Positions 1 through 9,561 of a stretch of DNA of 64,000 bases are shown one piece after another. The translations under genes were made by a program, and so were the position numbers. A model generated the notes under the pieces. It worked only from the letters and a program-made list of their open reading frames with translations. It did no database searches and was not told the DNA's origin. This DNA is from Vibrio casei (GTDB taxonomy: Bacteria; Pseudomonadota; Gammaproteobacteria; Enterobacterales; Vibrionaceae), in NCBI RefSeq assembly GCF_002218025.2, contig NZ_AP018680.1:1612001-1676000 (forward strand), written 5' to 3'. Each line of letters begins with the position of its first letter. Position 1 is the first letter of the stretch.

Positions 1-46
1 TTACAGCTATACCTCAATACTTACGTTTCATAAAAATGGGTTAACC

Positions 47-1762
47 ATGCGATATTATTTAGCTTTTTTACTTATTCTTTTGTGTTCGTTTTCAGGACTT
101 TCCCAAGCTCAAACGGCTCAACACGAAAATAATGAAAGAGTCAAAAGCGAAAACAGTCTCAATCAATCTGAAATCACCCAGATTAGTAACACAATGAAAG
201 TGTTAACGGAAAAAGCTAAAACACTAAAAGGTGAACGATTGGCCATCATTCAACTTGAAATTTACAACATGAATGAAAAGCTTCGTAAAGTACTCAAATC
301 GGCCGTTGAGCAATCATCCGTTGAACAAAAAAATTCGGATAAAACGTTGCTGACTCAGCAGATCCAATTGCAAACTGAATACTACAAATTCTATCTTTCT
401 TATGTAGAACAAAAACTCGATAATCTCCAGACGGAAATTGAAAAAGCCAAGAAAGATGATCGCCTCTTAATGCAAATCCCTCTGAACGAATTGCGCATAG
501 GCCAAGCCATCCTTTATACAGAGCAGTACCAGAACTACGCATGGTTACAATCTCTAGGCATTGATACCGATAAATCAATAAGCCAGTTCGAAGATAAACT
601 GCAAGATCTCGCCCACTTTACTTCCGCAGCATTAAATTATTCATTAACTTATCAAGAATCATTGCAAAGACAGTTAGAGGGTTTATCCGCCACTCAAGCT
701 GAAAAAATCAACTTAGAAATATCGTATCTGCAGCGAGACATTAATACTTACAGTAAAGCCTTATCGCGCTTAGTTGATACCGCAGATTCTCTTAATATCA
801 ATACCGTAGAATTACGACATGAATTATTTACGGCCACCGGTGATATTACCCATGATTTATTCAGTTGGGCAGTTTTGAAATCAACGTTTGTTAGTTGGTT
901 TACGCAATTTTCAAGCTGGTTTGTTATCAACAGTCCAAACATGTTTTTTAATCTCTTTATGTTTGTATTGATATTAGCTCTCGCACGTGTTGTTGCTCAA
1001 TTGGTGCAACATCTATTGAAAAAAGCAGTGAAAGCACCACACTTAAAACTCAGTAATTTAATGCAGCAATTTATTTTATCGATGTCGGTAAAATTAATTT
1101 TCTGCATCGCGCTACTCATTGCTTTAGCACAAGTTGGTTTGGATCTCACACCCGTGATCGCCGGCCTGGGCGTCGCAGGTATCATCATCGGCTTTGCTCT
1201 ACAAGACACGCTTTCAAACTTTGCTTCAGGCATGATGTTACTGATCTACCGCCCTTTTGATGAAGGGGATTGGATTAATGCGGCGGGAGTAGAAGGCACC
1301 GTTAGCCATGTGAGCCTAGTTAATACCACCATACGAACCTTCTCTAATGAAGTGCTTTTAGTTCCTAACTCTAAAATTTGGATGGAAGTCATCATTAACC
1401 GCACTTATGAAAAAGTACGTCGGGTTGATATGATATTTCGTATTGGACATAAAGATTCCATTGCAAAGGCAGAACAAATATTTGAAGACATTTTAGCGGC
1501 AGACGAACGAGTACTTAAAGCACCAGCGCCTATCATTAAGGTGAATACACTGGAAGAATCGTCGGTCAACTTTATTGTACGCCCGTGGGTAAGAACGGAT
1601 GATTATATTGACGTAATGCGTGATTGTACTCGTGAAGTAAAAATGCGCTTTGACGCCGAAGGGATCAACATTCCCTTCCCACAACAAGATATTCATTTAC
1701 ATATTGTTGGTACTGACATGGGTCTTAACTTATCGTCTAATCCAACTCGAACTCAGGATTAA
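47..1762 (+). CDS. MscS-family mechanosensitive channel, long periplasmic N-terminus
   Basis: The product is predicted to be an inner-membrane channel that releases solutes on hypo-osmotic shock. The 571 residues begin with a signal peptide (about 1-21, ending at SQAQ). A long helical, probably coiled-coil periplasmic region follows (about 25-260). Three membrane segments lie at about 300-395, and the last is the pore helix with the Gly/Ala-rich run GLGVAGIIIGFALQD. The MscS beta domain (RPFDEGDW onward) and a soluble C-terminal domain complete it. The architecture is longer than E. coli MscS (286 residues) and shorter than MscK/MscM. The family is secure; the exact subfamily is not. It appears to be transcribed alone, with a terminator downstream. 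Confidence 0.9.
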   Translation: MRYYLAFLLILLCSFSGLSQAQTAQHENNERVKSENSLNQSEITQISNTMKVLTEKAKTLKGERLAIIQLEIYNMNEKLRKVLKSAVEQSSVEQKNSDKTLLTQQIQLQTEYYKFYLSYVEQKLDNLQTEIEKAKKDDRLLMQIPLNELRIGQAILYTEQYQNYAWLQSLGIDTDKSISQFEDKLQDLAHFTSAALNYSLTYQESLQRQLEGLSATQAEKINLEISYLQRDINTYSKALSRLVDTADSLNINTVELRHELFTATGDITHDLFSWAVLKSTFVSWFTQFSSWFVINSPNMFFNLFMFVLILALARVVAQLVQHLLKKAVKAPHLKLSNLMQQFILSMSVKLIFCIALLIALAQVGLDLTPVIAGLGVAGIIIGFALQDTLSNFASGMMLLIYRPFDEGDWINAAGVEGTVSHVSLVNTTIRTFSNEVLLVPNSKIWMEVIINRTYEKVRRVDMIFRIGHKDSIAKAEQIFEDILAADERVLKAPAPIIKVNTLEESSVNFIVRPWVRTDDYIDVMRDCTREVKMRFDAEGINIPFPQQDIHLHIVGTDMGLNLSSNPTRTQD

Positions 1763-1808
1763 CACCCGCGCTCAGAATTAAAACAGCGCTCAAAGTTAAA
1801 ACCATACG

Positions 1809-1841
1809 GCCCTAATATCATCCTTTATTAGGGCTTTTCTT
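1809..1841 (+). terminator. Rho-independent terminator after the MscS gene
   Basis: The inverted repeat GCCCTAATA / TATTAGGGC (1809-1817 and 1826-1834) is followed by a T-rich run. It lies 47 bases after the stop codon of the channel gene. Confidence 0.85.
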
Positions 1842-1914
1842 TTATCCATTGTCCAATATTCATTTATTGCGCCTATTTACCTCAAGATTCTACCGATAAG
1901 CAGAATTAATACAC

Positions 1915-3251
1915 ATGAAAAAATCCCAAAAAACACCCGAACAAATGATGATGTTAGGCCTCGGCTGGTGGAACCTGTATTTCATCATAAAATTGGCATT
2001 ATTCTCACAAGGTACTATTGGCTTCCACCCAATCGAAAACTTTGCCTTTGTTATTTATTTACTGATCCCACTGCGCCATAAACTTTTAACATTAATACGG
2101 GCCATTGCCGCCTTTCCGATTGCTTTCTATCTAGGGCATTACGATTCCTTCTTGCCACCACTTAATCGGTTGTGGGGGCAAATGAGTGGGCTAATGGACT
2201 TTCAGCTCAGCTATCTTTTAGAGTTGGCGTCACGCTTTGTTTCTCTTCAAGATCTGCTTGCTATTGCTGTATTAATTTTCGCTTATTACTTCCTGAACCG
2301 GATCTTCAGAGTCTCTATCTTTGTGATTGCGGCAATGATTTATTTCAGCTTACCGAAACCGAGCCCACAACAAGCTGTTGTACCCATTGCAGCGGCCCCG
2401 GCATTGGTTCGTTTATTACGTGCCAGTTGCGGACAAGAACCCCATGAGGCACTGTTTTCTGACCCCCAAGCCAGCAATGTTACTTATTCGATAACTTAGC
2501 GAAATTAGGCTACGGTGAAAACTTAATGCTTAATCATAATGGGTCATTTGATAACTTTACCGGACTATTAAAAAATGAAGGTCACCTTCAAGCTCCGGTC
2601 ATGAGTAAAGAGGGTTTATCCCCTTACCAAGCTGCGTTCGATGGATCCGATATTTATCGTGATAAAGACATTCTAAACCGTTGGTTAACAAACCGTGAAA
2701 AAGACCCACAAGAGAAGGTCGTCGCACTGTACAACACCATTTCATTACATGATGGGAACCGTATTATTAAAAACAGCGGTGAAACGGGCATGGTCAGTTA
2801 CAAACGTCGTTTAAAAAATCTACTCGATGATTTATACACATTCTTTGACACTCTGAAAAAGTCCGAACGAAATATTGTCGTTGTTTTGGTTCCCGAACAT
2901 GGCGCGGGAATGCGTGGCGACAGAATGCAAATTTCTGGTATGCGTGAGATACCTGCCACCACAATTGTTCATACTCCTGTGGCAATGAAAATCTTTGGCC
3001 CTAAGATGCAAAGAACAGGTGAAACGTATCACGTTAAAACACCGTCCAGTTATTTAGCCTTATCAACCTTGGTTAGCCGGCTACTTGATCAAAACATTTA
3101 CGCCAAAGGCACTTTTAATCCAAAAGCGCTCAGCGAAGATTTACCACAAACCAAGATGGTGGCGCAAAACTCGGGAAGTACCGTTTTAGAATACAACAAC
3201 AAACCCTACGTCTCGTTAGATGATCAAACCTGGCAGGAATACCCACAATAG
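1915..3251 (+). pseudogene. bcsG: bcsG pseudogene (cellulose phosphoethanolamine transferase), internal deletion plus frameshift
   Basis: Two adjacent reading frames (1915-2499 and roughly 2481-3251) together match BcsG, the inner-membrane enzyme that adds phosphoethanolamine to cellulose. The first part has the BcsG membrane domain (about residues 10-145) and the motif RLLRASCGQ. The second continues with YLFDNLAKLG, NHNGSF, LNRWL, LHDGN, VVLVPEHGAG and the typical ending PYVSLDDQTWQEYPQ. There are two lesions. About 100 residues between the membrane domain and RLLRASCGQ are missing in frame; in the family this part carries a zinc-ligand Cys and the nucleophilic Ser (Ser278 in E. coli BcsG). 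At about 2479 the frame shifts: the usual Asp-Cys codon pair before YLFDN is reduced to two bases, consistent with a 4-base loss. No other bcs gene is visible. The enzyme should be inactive. Confidence 0.9.
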
Positions 3252-3276
3252 TTGGATATTTTAGCGAAATAACACG

Positions 3277-3320
3277 CTCTTAATCACTAGAGAAAGTACT
3301 CACTAGTGATTAAGGGCATT
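3277..3320. terminator. Bidirectional terminator between bcsG remnant and phnP
   Basis: A long inverted repeat, CTTAATCACTAG (3279-3290) against CTAGTGATTAAG (3303-3314), has a 12-base loop. It sits between the convergent bcsG remnant and phnP. The tail on either strand is only moderately T-rich. Confidence 0.6.
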
Positions 3321-3344
3321 TCCATTTACCGCGGCTCCAATCCA

Positions 3345-4136
3345 TTACCACTCAAAAATATCATTATCACCGCCAAGCTGGAACTGAGTAGTCAACGCCT
3401 CTGGATGCTGCATTGCCCAACATTCCAATTCATGACTAATATGAATCAAACGGGTGGTTTTAGGCTGAATGGCAGCAACAATATCCCGCACATCATTCAA
3501 ATTATTATGGTTTCTTTTTACGGCCTGGTACTCAGGAGAATGATTGCAATCCACCAGCAAAACATTGATCGGATGTTGGATTAACCAAGCTTGAGTGTTT
3601 GGCGGTAATCCAATGGTGTCGGTTAAATACGCCAAACGTTTGGTTACCTGTTGAATAGGATTATCACCTTGAGTTTTAACGCTAAAACAATACCCAAAAC
3701 AGATTTTAGAATGCAGCATCGGCAATGGTGTGATCTCAATACCTTGCCATTCAAAAGATTGAAATGCCGTTAATGGCGGTTGAAAATCCAATAGGCCTGA
3801 GTGCTTGAATAAATCATCGCAGCCTTGCTCATCTGGCGGGCCATCAACCGCGATGTTGTCTCCCACTCCCCAACGTAAATCAAACAAACTATGCACATGA
3901 TCCATATGATAATGAGTTAATAAAATTCGGTCGATCGTGCCACTGGGAAAACGTTGCAATAAATCATCACAATTAGCATCCAACAATAATTGTTTGCCAT
4001 CACTTTCAATCACGGCGGAGGTTTTTTGACGGCGATATTGTGGCTGTTCCATCGCCCTTTTACACGCCATACAATCGCAACCATAGACAGGTGACATCCC
4101 AGTATTGCCCGAACCCAATAAGGTGAGTTTCATCAT
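3345..4136 (-). CDS. phnP: PhnP, cyclic phosphate phosphodiesterase of the C-P lyase pathway
   Basis: PhnP hydrolyses the 5-phosphoribosyl 1,2-cyclic phosphate made by C-P lyase to ribose 1,5-bisphosphate. The 263-residue product has the metallo-beta-lactamase fold of the family. It starts with LTLLGSGNTGMSPVYGCDCMAC, which includes the structural zinc Cys cluster. The metal-binding motif THYHMDHVH and the later histidines (LPMLHSK, DCNHSPEY, IHISHELE) follow. It is the last gene of the phn operon, 20 bases after phnN. Length is close to E. coli PhnP (252 residues). Start could be the first or second ATG (4136 or 4133). Confidence 0.94.
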   Translation of the reverse strand: MMKLTLLGSGNTGMSPVYGCDCMACKRAMEQPQYRRQKTSAVIESDGKQLLLDANCDDLLQRFPSGTIDRILLTHYHMDHVHSLFDLRWGVGDNIAVDGPPDEQGCDDLFKHSGLLDFQPPLTAFQSFEWQGIEITPLPMLHSKICFGYCFSVKTQGDNPIQQVTKRLAYLTDTIGLPPNTQAWLIQHPINVLLVDCNHSPEYQAVKRNHNNLNDVRDIVAAIQPKTTRLIHISHELECWAMQHPEALTTQFQLGGDNDIFEW

Positions 4137-4156
4137 TGAACCTCTATTGATTTCAA

Positions 4157-4741
4157 TTACTTTGAGTATAAGCGAGTTTGATAATAGTCATTAAAAGGCA
4201 CAATAGTGTCGGATAAAAGGCCGCTGTTATCGAGCATGATCGCCCCTTCAATATTGTGCTGTTTTAATTGTTCAGCACGAATCAATCGCCATTCAATTTC
4301 TTGGGCACTTTCTCGATCTCTGGCGGTTAAACGTTGCTTTAATATATCAATAGCAACGTCAATCACCACGGGAATCAAAGCAGCGCCATAACGTTCGCGG
4401 GCTTGTTCTAAATAAGCACGCGAACCATTCACCATCACATCCACGCCTTTTGTAAGCCACACATCCACTTCACAGCCGATACCATAACAATGACCATTGG
4501 CTTGCCAATCGAGCGCAAAAAAATGCTTCTTCTGACGTTGGGCAAATTCTTGCGCCGATAAGGCAACATGATTCTCGCTGCCCGCGCTGGCATCCCGAGT
4601 AATATAACGATGGGCGATGACGATATGTTGCGGCCATTGATCGCGGATCAAACTCATCACACTGTCTTTCCCTGAGCCTGAAGGTCCAATCACATAAAAT
4701 AGTCGCGCTGACTGAATAGACGAGATGGATTGGCTATTCAT
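4157..4741 (-). CDS. phnN: PhnN, ribose 1,5-bisphosphate phosphokinase
   Basis: PhnN phosphorylates ribose 1,5-bisphosphate to PRPP, returning the C-P lyase product to central metabolism. The 194-residue protein has a guanylate-kinase-like fold with the P-loop GPSGSGKDS near residue 19. The family motif RYITRDASAGSENHVALS follows. The Arg-rich lid contains RLTARDRES. The start codon overlaps the phnM stop by one base (TAATG), so translation is probably coupled. Its place between phnM and phnP is the standard order. Confidence 0.95.
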   Translation of the reverse strand: MNSQSISSIQSARLFYVIGPSGSGKDSVMSLIRDQWPQHIVIAHRYITRDASAGSENHVALSAQEFAQRQKKHFFALDWQANGHCYGIGCEVDVWLTKGVDVMVNGSRAYLEQARERYGAALIPVVIDVAIDILKQRLTARDRESAQEIEWRLIRAEQLKQHNIEGAIMLDNSGLLSDTIVPFNDYYQTRLYSK

Positions 4742-5874
4742 TAAAAAACCTTTTTCCCTTCACACCAGACGCCATCAATATAAGCCTGACCGTGGTGGTA
4801 ATGAGTTAATAATAAATCCGCACGCTTACCTTCTTCAATCACACCACGATCGTGCAATTGCAACGACTGAGCCGGATTAAAGGTGGCGAGTTTCACCGCA
4901 TCGGCAAGCGTCAACTTGTTTCGTGAATCGTGCGCTAGGGTAAAAATGGCATCCAATAAACTGACTGGATAATAATCAGAAGACAAAATATCCAAAGCCC
5001 CAGCCGCCGCCAATTCATGCGCCGCAATGTTGCCCGAATGCGAACCACCACGAATCACGTTGGGCGCGCCCATTAAGACATGCAAGCCTAGCTCTCGTGA
5101 GGTTTTTGCCGCTTCCATGGTGGTCGGGAATTCTGCGATCACCATGCCCAGATCTTTCGATTCTTCAGCATGAGCTTGAGTGGCATCATCATGGCTTGCC
5201 ATTGGGATATTACGCGAGCGACATTGCCCACAAATTTCCTCACGATTAGGCGCAGACCAGCGCTCAGAATACTCACGCTGTTGCGATTCAAATTCCGCCA
5301 TTTGAGCATCGTTATAACCATATTTACCTTGATAATAGGTTCGATACTTTTCTATGTTTACAAATTGGCGCTGCCCAGGAGCGTGATCCATTAGCGAAAC
5401 AAGCTGAACTCCCGGAGTATTAATGTAACGCTCAAAAATCTCTACCGTGGTGTTATGTGGTACTTCACAACGCAGGTGCAAACGGTGATCGACTCGATTA
5501 GTGCCATTCTTTTGGCTTTGCACCACGGTATTAATTTGCTGATCTAAAATCTCATGACGTAACTTGCCACGATGATCGCCAAGCGCCAGCGCATTTAAAA
5601 CGGTGGTGATTCCTGCGCCAATCAACTGAGTATCATGGGCTTTCATTGCCGATAATGGTGGCCAATCAACTTTAGGTCTTGGTGCAAAATACTTCTCAAG
5701 ATTATCAGTATGCAGTTCAATTAAACCCGGCATCAAGAAACCATCATTGCCATCAATCGCTTGTGGTAACTGACTTAAGGTATTCGACATACTACGAATT
5801 TCACCATCAATGACCTCGACCGATCCTTTCACCACTTCATTCGGCAATACTAAATTAACGTTGGTAATAATCAT
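4741..5874 (-). CDS. phnM: PhnM, phosphonate triphosphate diphosphohydrolase
   Basis: PhnM removes pyrophosphate from alpha-D-ribose 1-methylphosphonate 5-triphosphate, making the substrate of PhnJ. The 377 residues match the family length (378 in E. coli). It is an amidohydrolase-type metalloenzyme. Metal-binding motifs include LIELHTDNLEKYFAPRP (about 53-69), MASHDDAT, and the C-terminal DILSSDYYPVSLL and EGKRADLLL. It lies 12 bases after phnL and overlaps phnN by one base. Confidence 0.95.
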   Translation of the reverse strand: MIITNVNLVLPNEVVKGSVEVIDGEIRSMSNTLSQLPQAIDGNDGFLMPGLIELHTDNLEKYFAPRPKVDWPPLSAMKAHDTQLIGAGITTVLNALALGDHRGKLRHEILDQQINTVVQSQKNGTNRVDHRLHLRCEVPHNTTVEIFERYINTPGVQLVSLMDHAPGQRQFVNIEKYRTYYQGKYGYNDAQMAEFESQQREYSERWSAPNREEICGQCRSRNIPMASHDDATQAHAEESKDLGMVIAEFPTTMEAAKTSRELGLHVLMGAPNVIRGGSHSGNIAAHELAAAGALDILSSDYYPVSLLDAIFTLAHDSRNKLTLADAVKLATFNPAQSLQLHDRGVIEEGKRADLLLTHYHHGQAYIDGVWCEGKKVF

Positions 5875-5886
5875 GTTATTTTTTCC

Positions 5887-6657
5887 TTAAGCAGAAACAG
5901 TAATGTCGTCGGTTATTGGGGTGTTGGTCGTGTCTGAATTGGCTTGAGAGCTCATGTGATATAAGCGGTCGGCAACTTGGCTACGGTTAATTTCATCATG
6001 AAAAATACCCACAATGGCAGCGCCTCGTTGCTTGGCTTCTTGAATTAACTCCACCACCACTGCGCTATTTTTGGCATCCAATGACGCGGTCGGTTCATCC
6101 AATAATAAAATCGGATAATCCCAAATAAAGCCACGTGCAATATTGACTCGTTGTTGTTCACCACCAGAAAAGGTTGCTGGTGCTAAATGCCACAAGTGCT
6201 CGCCCACATTCAAACGACTCAATAAATTTTTGGCTTTTTGTTCCGCTTGTTGTCGATCTCCGCCCATCTCAATCATCGGCTGCATCACCACTTCTAACGC
6301 ACTAACGCGAGGGATCACCCTTAAGAACTGGCTCACCCATCCAATCGTATGACGACGAATATTTAAAATCGATCGTGGCGCCGCTTGAACCATGTCAATC
6401 CATTGATCTTGATGCATCACTTTAATCGAACCACTGTCGACCAAATAGTTGGCATATAACGTGCGTAATAAGGTCGATTTTCCCGATCCGGAATGACCAT
6501 GTAACACCACACATTCACCTTGATGAACATCCAAACTTGCATGGTTCAACACTGATAATTGAATGCCACTTTGATTATGCAAGACAAAGGTTTTGCTTAC
6601 CTCTCGCACTTTTAGCATGGGCTTGTGTAACGAATTTGGTTGCTGATTATTCATCAT
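5887..6657 (-). CDS. phnL: PhnL, ABC-type ATPase associated with the C-P lyase complex
   Basis: PhnL is an ABC-family ATPase without a partner permease. In E. coli it associates with the C-P lyase core (PhnGHIJ-K) rather than with a transporter. Its 256 residues contain Walker [10 protein letters not shown], the ABC signature [14 protein letters not shown], Walker [13 protein letters not shown], and a switch His in GIFHDEI. The gene starts three bases after the phnK stop, within the operon. Alternative in-frame ATGs exist at the first two codons. Confidence 0.94.
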   Translation of the reverse strand: MMNNQQPNSLHKPMLKVREVSKTFVLHNQSGIQLSVLNHASLDVHQGECVVLHGHSGSGKSTLLRTLYANYLVDSGSIKVMHQDQWIDMVQAAPRSILNIRRHTIGWVSQFLRVIPRVSALEVVMQPMIEMGGDRQQAEQKAKNLLSRLNVGEHLWHLAPATFSGGEQQRVNIARGFIWDYPILLLDEPTASLDAKNSAVVVELIQEAKQRGAAIVGIFHDEINRSQVADRLYHMSSQANSDTTNTPITDDITVSA

Positions 6658-6660
6658 GAT

Positions 6661-7494
6661 TTATCCTTGTAAAACCGAAGACACAAGCAGTTGCGTATAA
6701 GGATGCTGAGGGTCGTCTAGCACTTGGTCGGTTAACCCACTTTCCACCACCTTGCTTTGTTTCATCACCATCAATCGGTGGGCTAATAACCGCGCTACCG
6801 CTAAATCGTGCGTCACAATGACTACGGCTAAATCCAATTCATTCACCAAGCGGCGTAATAGATCGAGCAATTTTGCTTGCACCGACACATCCAATCCACC
6901 GGTCGGTTCATCCATGAAAATCAATTTTGGATGTGTGACCAAATTACGGGCAATTTGCAGCCTTTGTTGCATGCCGCCAGAAAAGGTCGTTGGCATACCA
7001 TCAATCCGATCTGCTGGAATTTCGACATCTTGCAACCATTGCTGTGCTTTCTCTCGAATGTCGCCATAATGACGTTCACCGACTGCCATTAAACGCTCGC
7101 CAATATTGCCACCAGCCGATACGCGCGCGCGCAGACCATCCATTGGGTGTTGATGCACCACGCCCCACTCGGTGCGCAATAAATGACGACGCTGACTTTC
7201 CGCCATCTCGTACAAACTTTCTAGCTGTGCAATGCTGCTTTGATTTGCCTCATCACTGCCGGTTTGCAAATACAGCACCTCGCCGCTATCGGGTTTTAAT
7301 CGGCCAGAAATGGATTGCAGTAAGGTACTTTTCCCAGAACCAGACTCGCCGACAATGCCCAAGACTTCGCCCGGATAAAGCTCAAAAGACACATCACTAA
7401 AACCTTTACCCGGTGCGTAGAGCTTACTCAAATTCTCGACTTTCAATAACGCTTGTTCCCCGCCAGATTGGGGGTTTTGTATTGAACTTAGCAT
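6661..7494 (-). CDS. phnK: PhnK, ABC-type ATPase of the C-P lyase complex
   Basis: PhnK binds the PhnJ subunits of the C-P lyase core and supplies ATPase function. It carries Walker A GESGSGKST, the family insert LRTEWGVVHQHPMDGLR, the signature FSGGMQQRLQIARN, Walker B LIFMDEPTGGLDVS and the switch His VTHDLAV. An upstream frame would allow a start at 7521, but ATG at 7494 (MLSSIQNP) has a good GGGGAGA ribosome site and overlaps phnJ by only 7 bases, so it is preferred. That gives 277 residues. Confidence 0.93.
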   Translation of the reverse strand: MLSSIQNPQSGGEQALLKVENLSKLYAPGKGFSDVSFELYPGEVLGIVGESGSGKSTLLQSISGRLKPDSGEVLYLQTGSDEANQSSIAQLESLYEMAESQRRHLLRTEWGVVHQHPMDGLRARVSAGGNIGERLMAVGERHYGDIREKAQQWLQDVEIPADRIDGMPTTFSGGMQQRLQIARNLVTHPKLIFMDEPTGGLDVSVQAKLLDLLRRLVNELDLAVVIVTHDLAVARLLAHRLMVMKQSKVVESGLTDQVLDDPQHPYTQLLVSSVLQG

Positions 7495-8438
7495 TGGGTT
7501 TTCTCCCCATTTTGGCGGCAATAATCGGTATCAGAACATACAAAAGTGCTGCTACCTTGATCATCAATAATGATTTCATCCAAGAAGGTATCGGTCGCAC
7601 CACAAATGCTGCACGGTTCATCCCACTTCTGGATGTCAAAGGGGTGATCGTCAAAATCAAGGCTCTTCACTTTAGTAAAAGGCGGAATGGCGTAAATACG
7701 CTTTTCGCGACCGGCACCAAACAATTGCAGCGCAGGCATGTTGTCCATTTTCGGATTATCAAATTTAGGAATGGGTGATGGATCCATAATGTAGCGGTCA
7801 TTGACTTTGACTGGGTATGCATACGCGGTGGCAATGTGCCCAAAACGCGCAATGTCTTCATACAGTTTTACTTGCATCACACCATATTCTTGCAGTGCAT
7901 GCATTTTTCGAGTTTCCGTTTCTCTTGGCTCAATAAAGCGTAAAGGCTCAGGAATTGGCACTTGATAGACCAAAATTTGCCCGGCTTGCATTGGCGTTTC
8001 AGGAATGCGGTGACGGGTTTGAATAATGCTGGCCTCCACGGTTTTTTCAGTGGTGTTGGCATCGGCAATATTTTCAAAGAATGAGCGAATCGAGACTGCG
8101 TTGGTGGTGTCATCCGCGCCTTGGTCGATCACTTTTAACCTGTCACTTCGGCCAATAATAGTAGCGGTGATCTGTACTCCGCCCGTTCCCCAACCATAAG
8201 GCATCGGCATTTCACGCCCTGCAAATGGCACTTGATAACCGGGGATCGCCACCGCTTTTAATAATGCACGACGGATCATTCGTTTGGTTTGCTCATCGAG
8301 ATAACCATAGTTGTAGCCAGAGTCGCTTATTCCAGCACTCTTTCTATCGGCTTCATCGATAACTGATTCATTGAAAGCCAGTCCGTTTACATCTGATACT
8401 TTTAAAACAGATGCATTAGCCGTTACTGGATTAGTCAT
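7488..8438 (-). CDS. phnJ: PhnJ, radical SAM C-P lyase catalytic subunit
   Basis: PhnJ cleaves the C-P bond of ribose 1-methylphosphonate 5-phosphate by radical chemistry. The sequence carries the family core YGYLDEQTKRMIRRALLKAV, GYQVPFAGREMPMPYGWGTG and AVSIRSFF. At the C-terminus is the four-cysteine cluster region: CSIC, then FVCSDTDYC. The usual start is ATG 8438 (MTNPVTANAS), which has a strong AGGAGG ribosome site 8 bases upstream inside phnI. An extension to 8471 is less likely. From 8438 the product is 316 residues, longer than the 281 of E. coli; the extra is mostly at the N-terminus. It overlaps phnI by 8 bases and phnK by 7. Confidence 0.96.
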   Translation of the reverse strand: MTNPVTANASVLKVSDVNGLAFNESVIDEADRKSAGISDSGYNYGYLDEQTKRMIRRALLKAVAIPGYQVPFAGREMPMPYGWGTGGVQITATIIGRSDRLKVIDQGADDTTNAVSIRSFFENIADANTTEKTVEASIIQTRHRIPETPMQAGQILVYQVPIPEPLRFIEPRETETRKMHALQEYGVMQVKLYEDIARFGHIATAYAYPVKVNDRYIMDPSPIPKFDNPKMDNMPALQLFGAGREKRIYAIPPFTKVKSLDFDDHPFDIQKWDEPCSICGATDTFLDEIIIDDQGSSTFVCSDTDYCRQNGEKTQC

Positions 8439-9561
8439 TTTCGCAGCCTCCTTGTTGCTTTTCTCTCGCATCGTATTCTTTGTGCATTTCGCGTAATAAT
8501 GCTAATTCAGATTGGAAATCAACGTAATGCGGCAGTTTCAAATGCGAAACAAAACCAGAGGCTTCCACGTTATCGGCATGCGCTAATACAAACTCTTCAT
8601 CTTGCGCCGGACCATCTACCGCTTCACCATACTCTGGAGCTTGCAGAGCTCGATCCATTAATGCTACTGACATCGCTTTGCGTTCCGTAAAACCAAAAGT
8701 CAGACCATAACCACGGGTCAGCTTAGCTTTGTCGCTTTTCGACCCCACAAAACCATTAATCATTTGACATTCGGTCAGTTCAATATCACCAATCTCAATG
8801 TTAAAACCCAATTCTTCAGGACAAATAGAAAGCGTCACTTCACCACTGCGAATTTCGCCGGCAAACGGATGGTTGCGACCATAACCTCGCTGGGTGGAAT
8901 AACTCAAAGACAATAAGAATCCTTCATCTCCACGCACGAGATTTTGCAAACGCGCAGAACGATCACTCGGGTAATTCACAGGCTGCATAGTGATGTCTTC
9001 TGGCGCTTGTTGGCTATCGGCGTCCCTCACCATCAAGTCCAAGCTTTCTAGCATCGATAGCACTTGTGGACTCACCGTGCTTTCTTCTTGTTCACTTAGA
9101 TCAATATCCGAATCGGTGGCTTTTAATTGCTGAACAGATTGAGAACTTTCTCCCTCCGCCATTAAAGTAAAATCCAATAAACGATGAGTATAATCATAGG
9201 TTGGACCGAGCACTTGCCCACCCGGAACGTCTTTGTAAGCGGCTGAAATACGACGCTCAATTCGCATCTCGGTGGTATCGGCTGGCTCACAAATCAAAAA
9301 TCGAGATAATGTGGTGCGATAAGCGCGCAATAAGAAAATCGCCTCCACCAAATCACCCGCCGCTTGTTTAATCGCAAGGGCGGCAAGATCTTTATCGTAA
9401 ATGCCGCCTTCATTGATCACTCGATCCACTGAACCGGATAACTGTTCACGAATTTGCGCCACTGATAACTCTGCGAATGCAGTATCACCACGACGCTTTT
9501 GGGCCTGCAATTGATGGGCAGCTTTAATCGCTTTTTCGCCCCCTTTCACTGCTACATACAT
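8431..9561 (-). CDS. phnI: PhnI, C-P lyase core subunit (nucleosidase activity)
   Basis: PhnI, with PhnGHL, transfers the phosphonate onto the ribose of ATP, releasing adenine. The product of 376 residues starts MYVAVKGGEKAI, the typical PhnI N-terminus, so ATG 9561 is preferred over an upstream in-frame start. Conserved parts include RGDTAFAELSVAQI, LAALAIKQAAGDLVEAIFL, HPFAGEIRSGEV and LKLPHYVDFQSELALLR. It overlaps phnH by 10 bases and phnJ by 8. A stretch around 165-205 rich in Ser, Asp and Glu (SDIDLSEQEESTVS) looks like a variable insert compared with E. coli PhnI (354 residues). Confidence 0.95.
   Translation of the reverse strand: MYVAVKGGEKAIKAAHQLQAQKRRGDTAFAELSVAQIREQLSGSVDRVINEGGIYDKDLAALAIKQAAGDLVEAIFLLRAYRTTLSRFLICEPADTTEMRIERRISAAYKDVPGGQVLGPTYDYTHRLLDFTLMAEGESSQSVQQLKATDSDIDLSEQEESTVSPQVLSMLESLDLMVRDADSQQAPEDITMQPVNYPSDRSARLQNLVRGDEGFLLSLSYSTQRGYGRNHPFAGEIRSGEVTLSICPEELGFNIEIGDIELTECQMINGFVGSKSDKAKLTRGYGLTFGFTERKAMSVALMDRALQAPEYGEAVDGPAQDEEFVLAHADNVEASGFVSHLKLPHYVDFQSELALLREMHKEYDAREKQQGGCEND

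Noticed and set aside
3306..3584. Plus-strand frame of 92 codons
   Set aside because: It is antisense to phnP, which has clear family motifs, and starts within the terminator.
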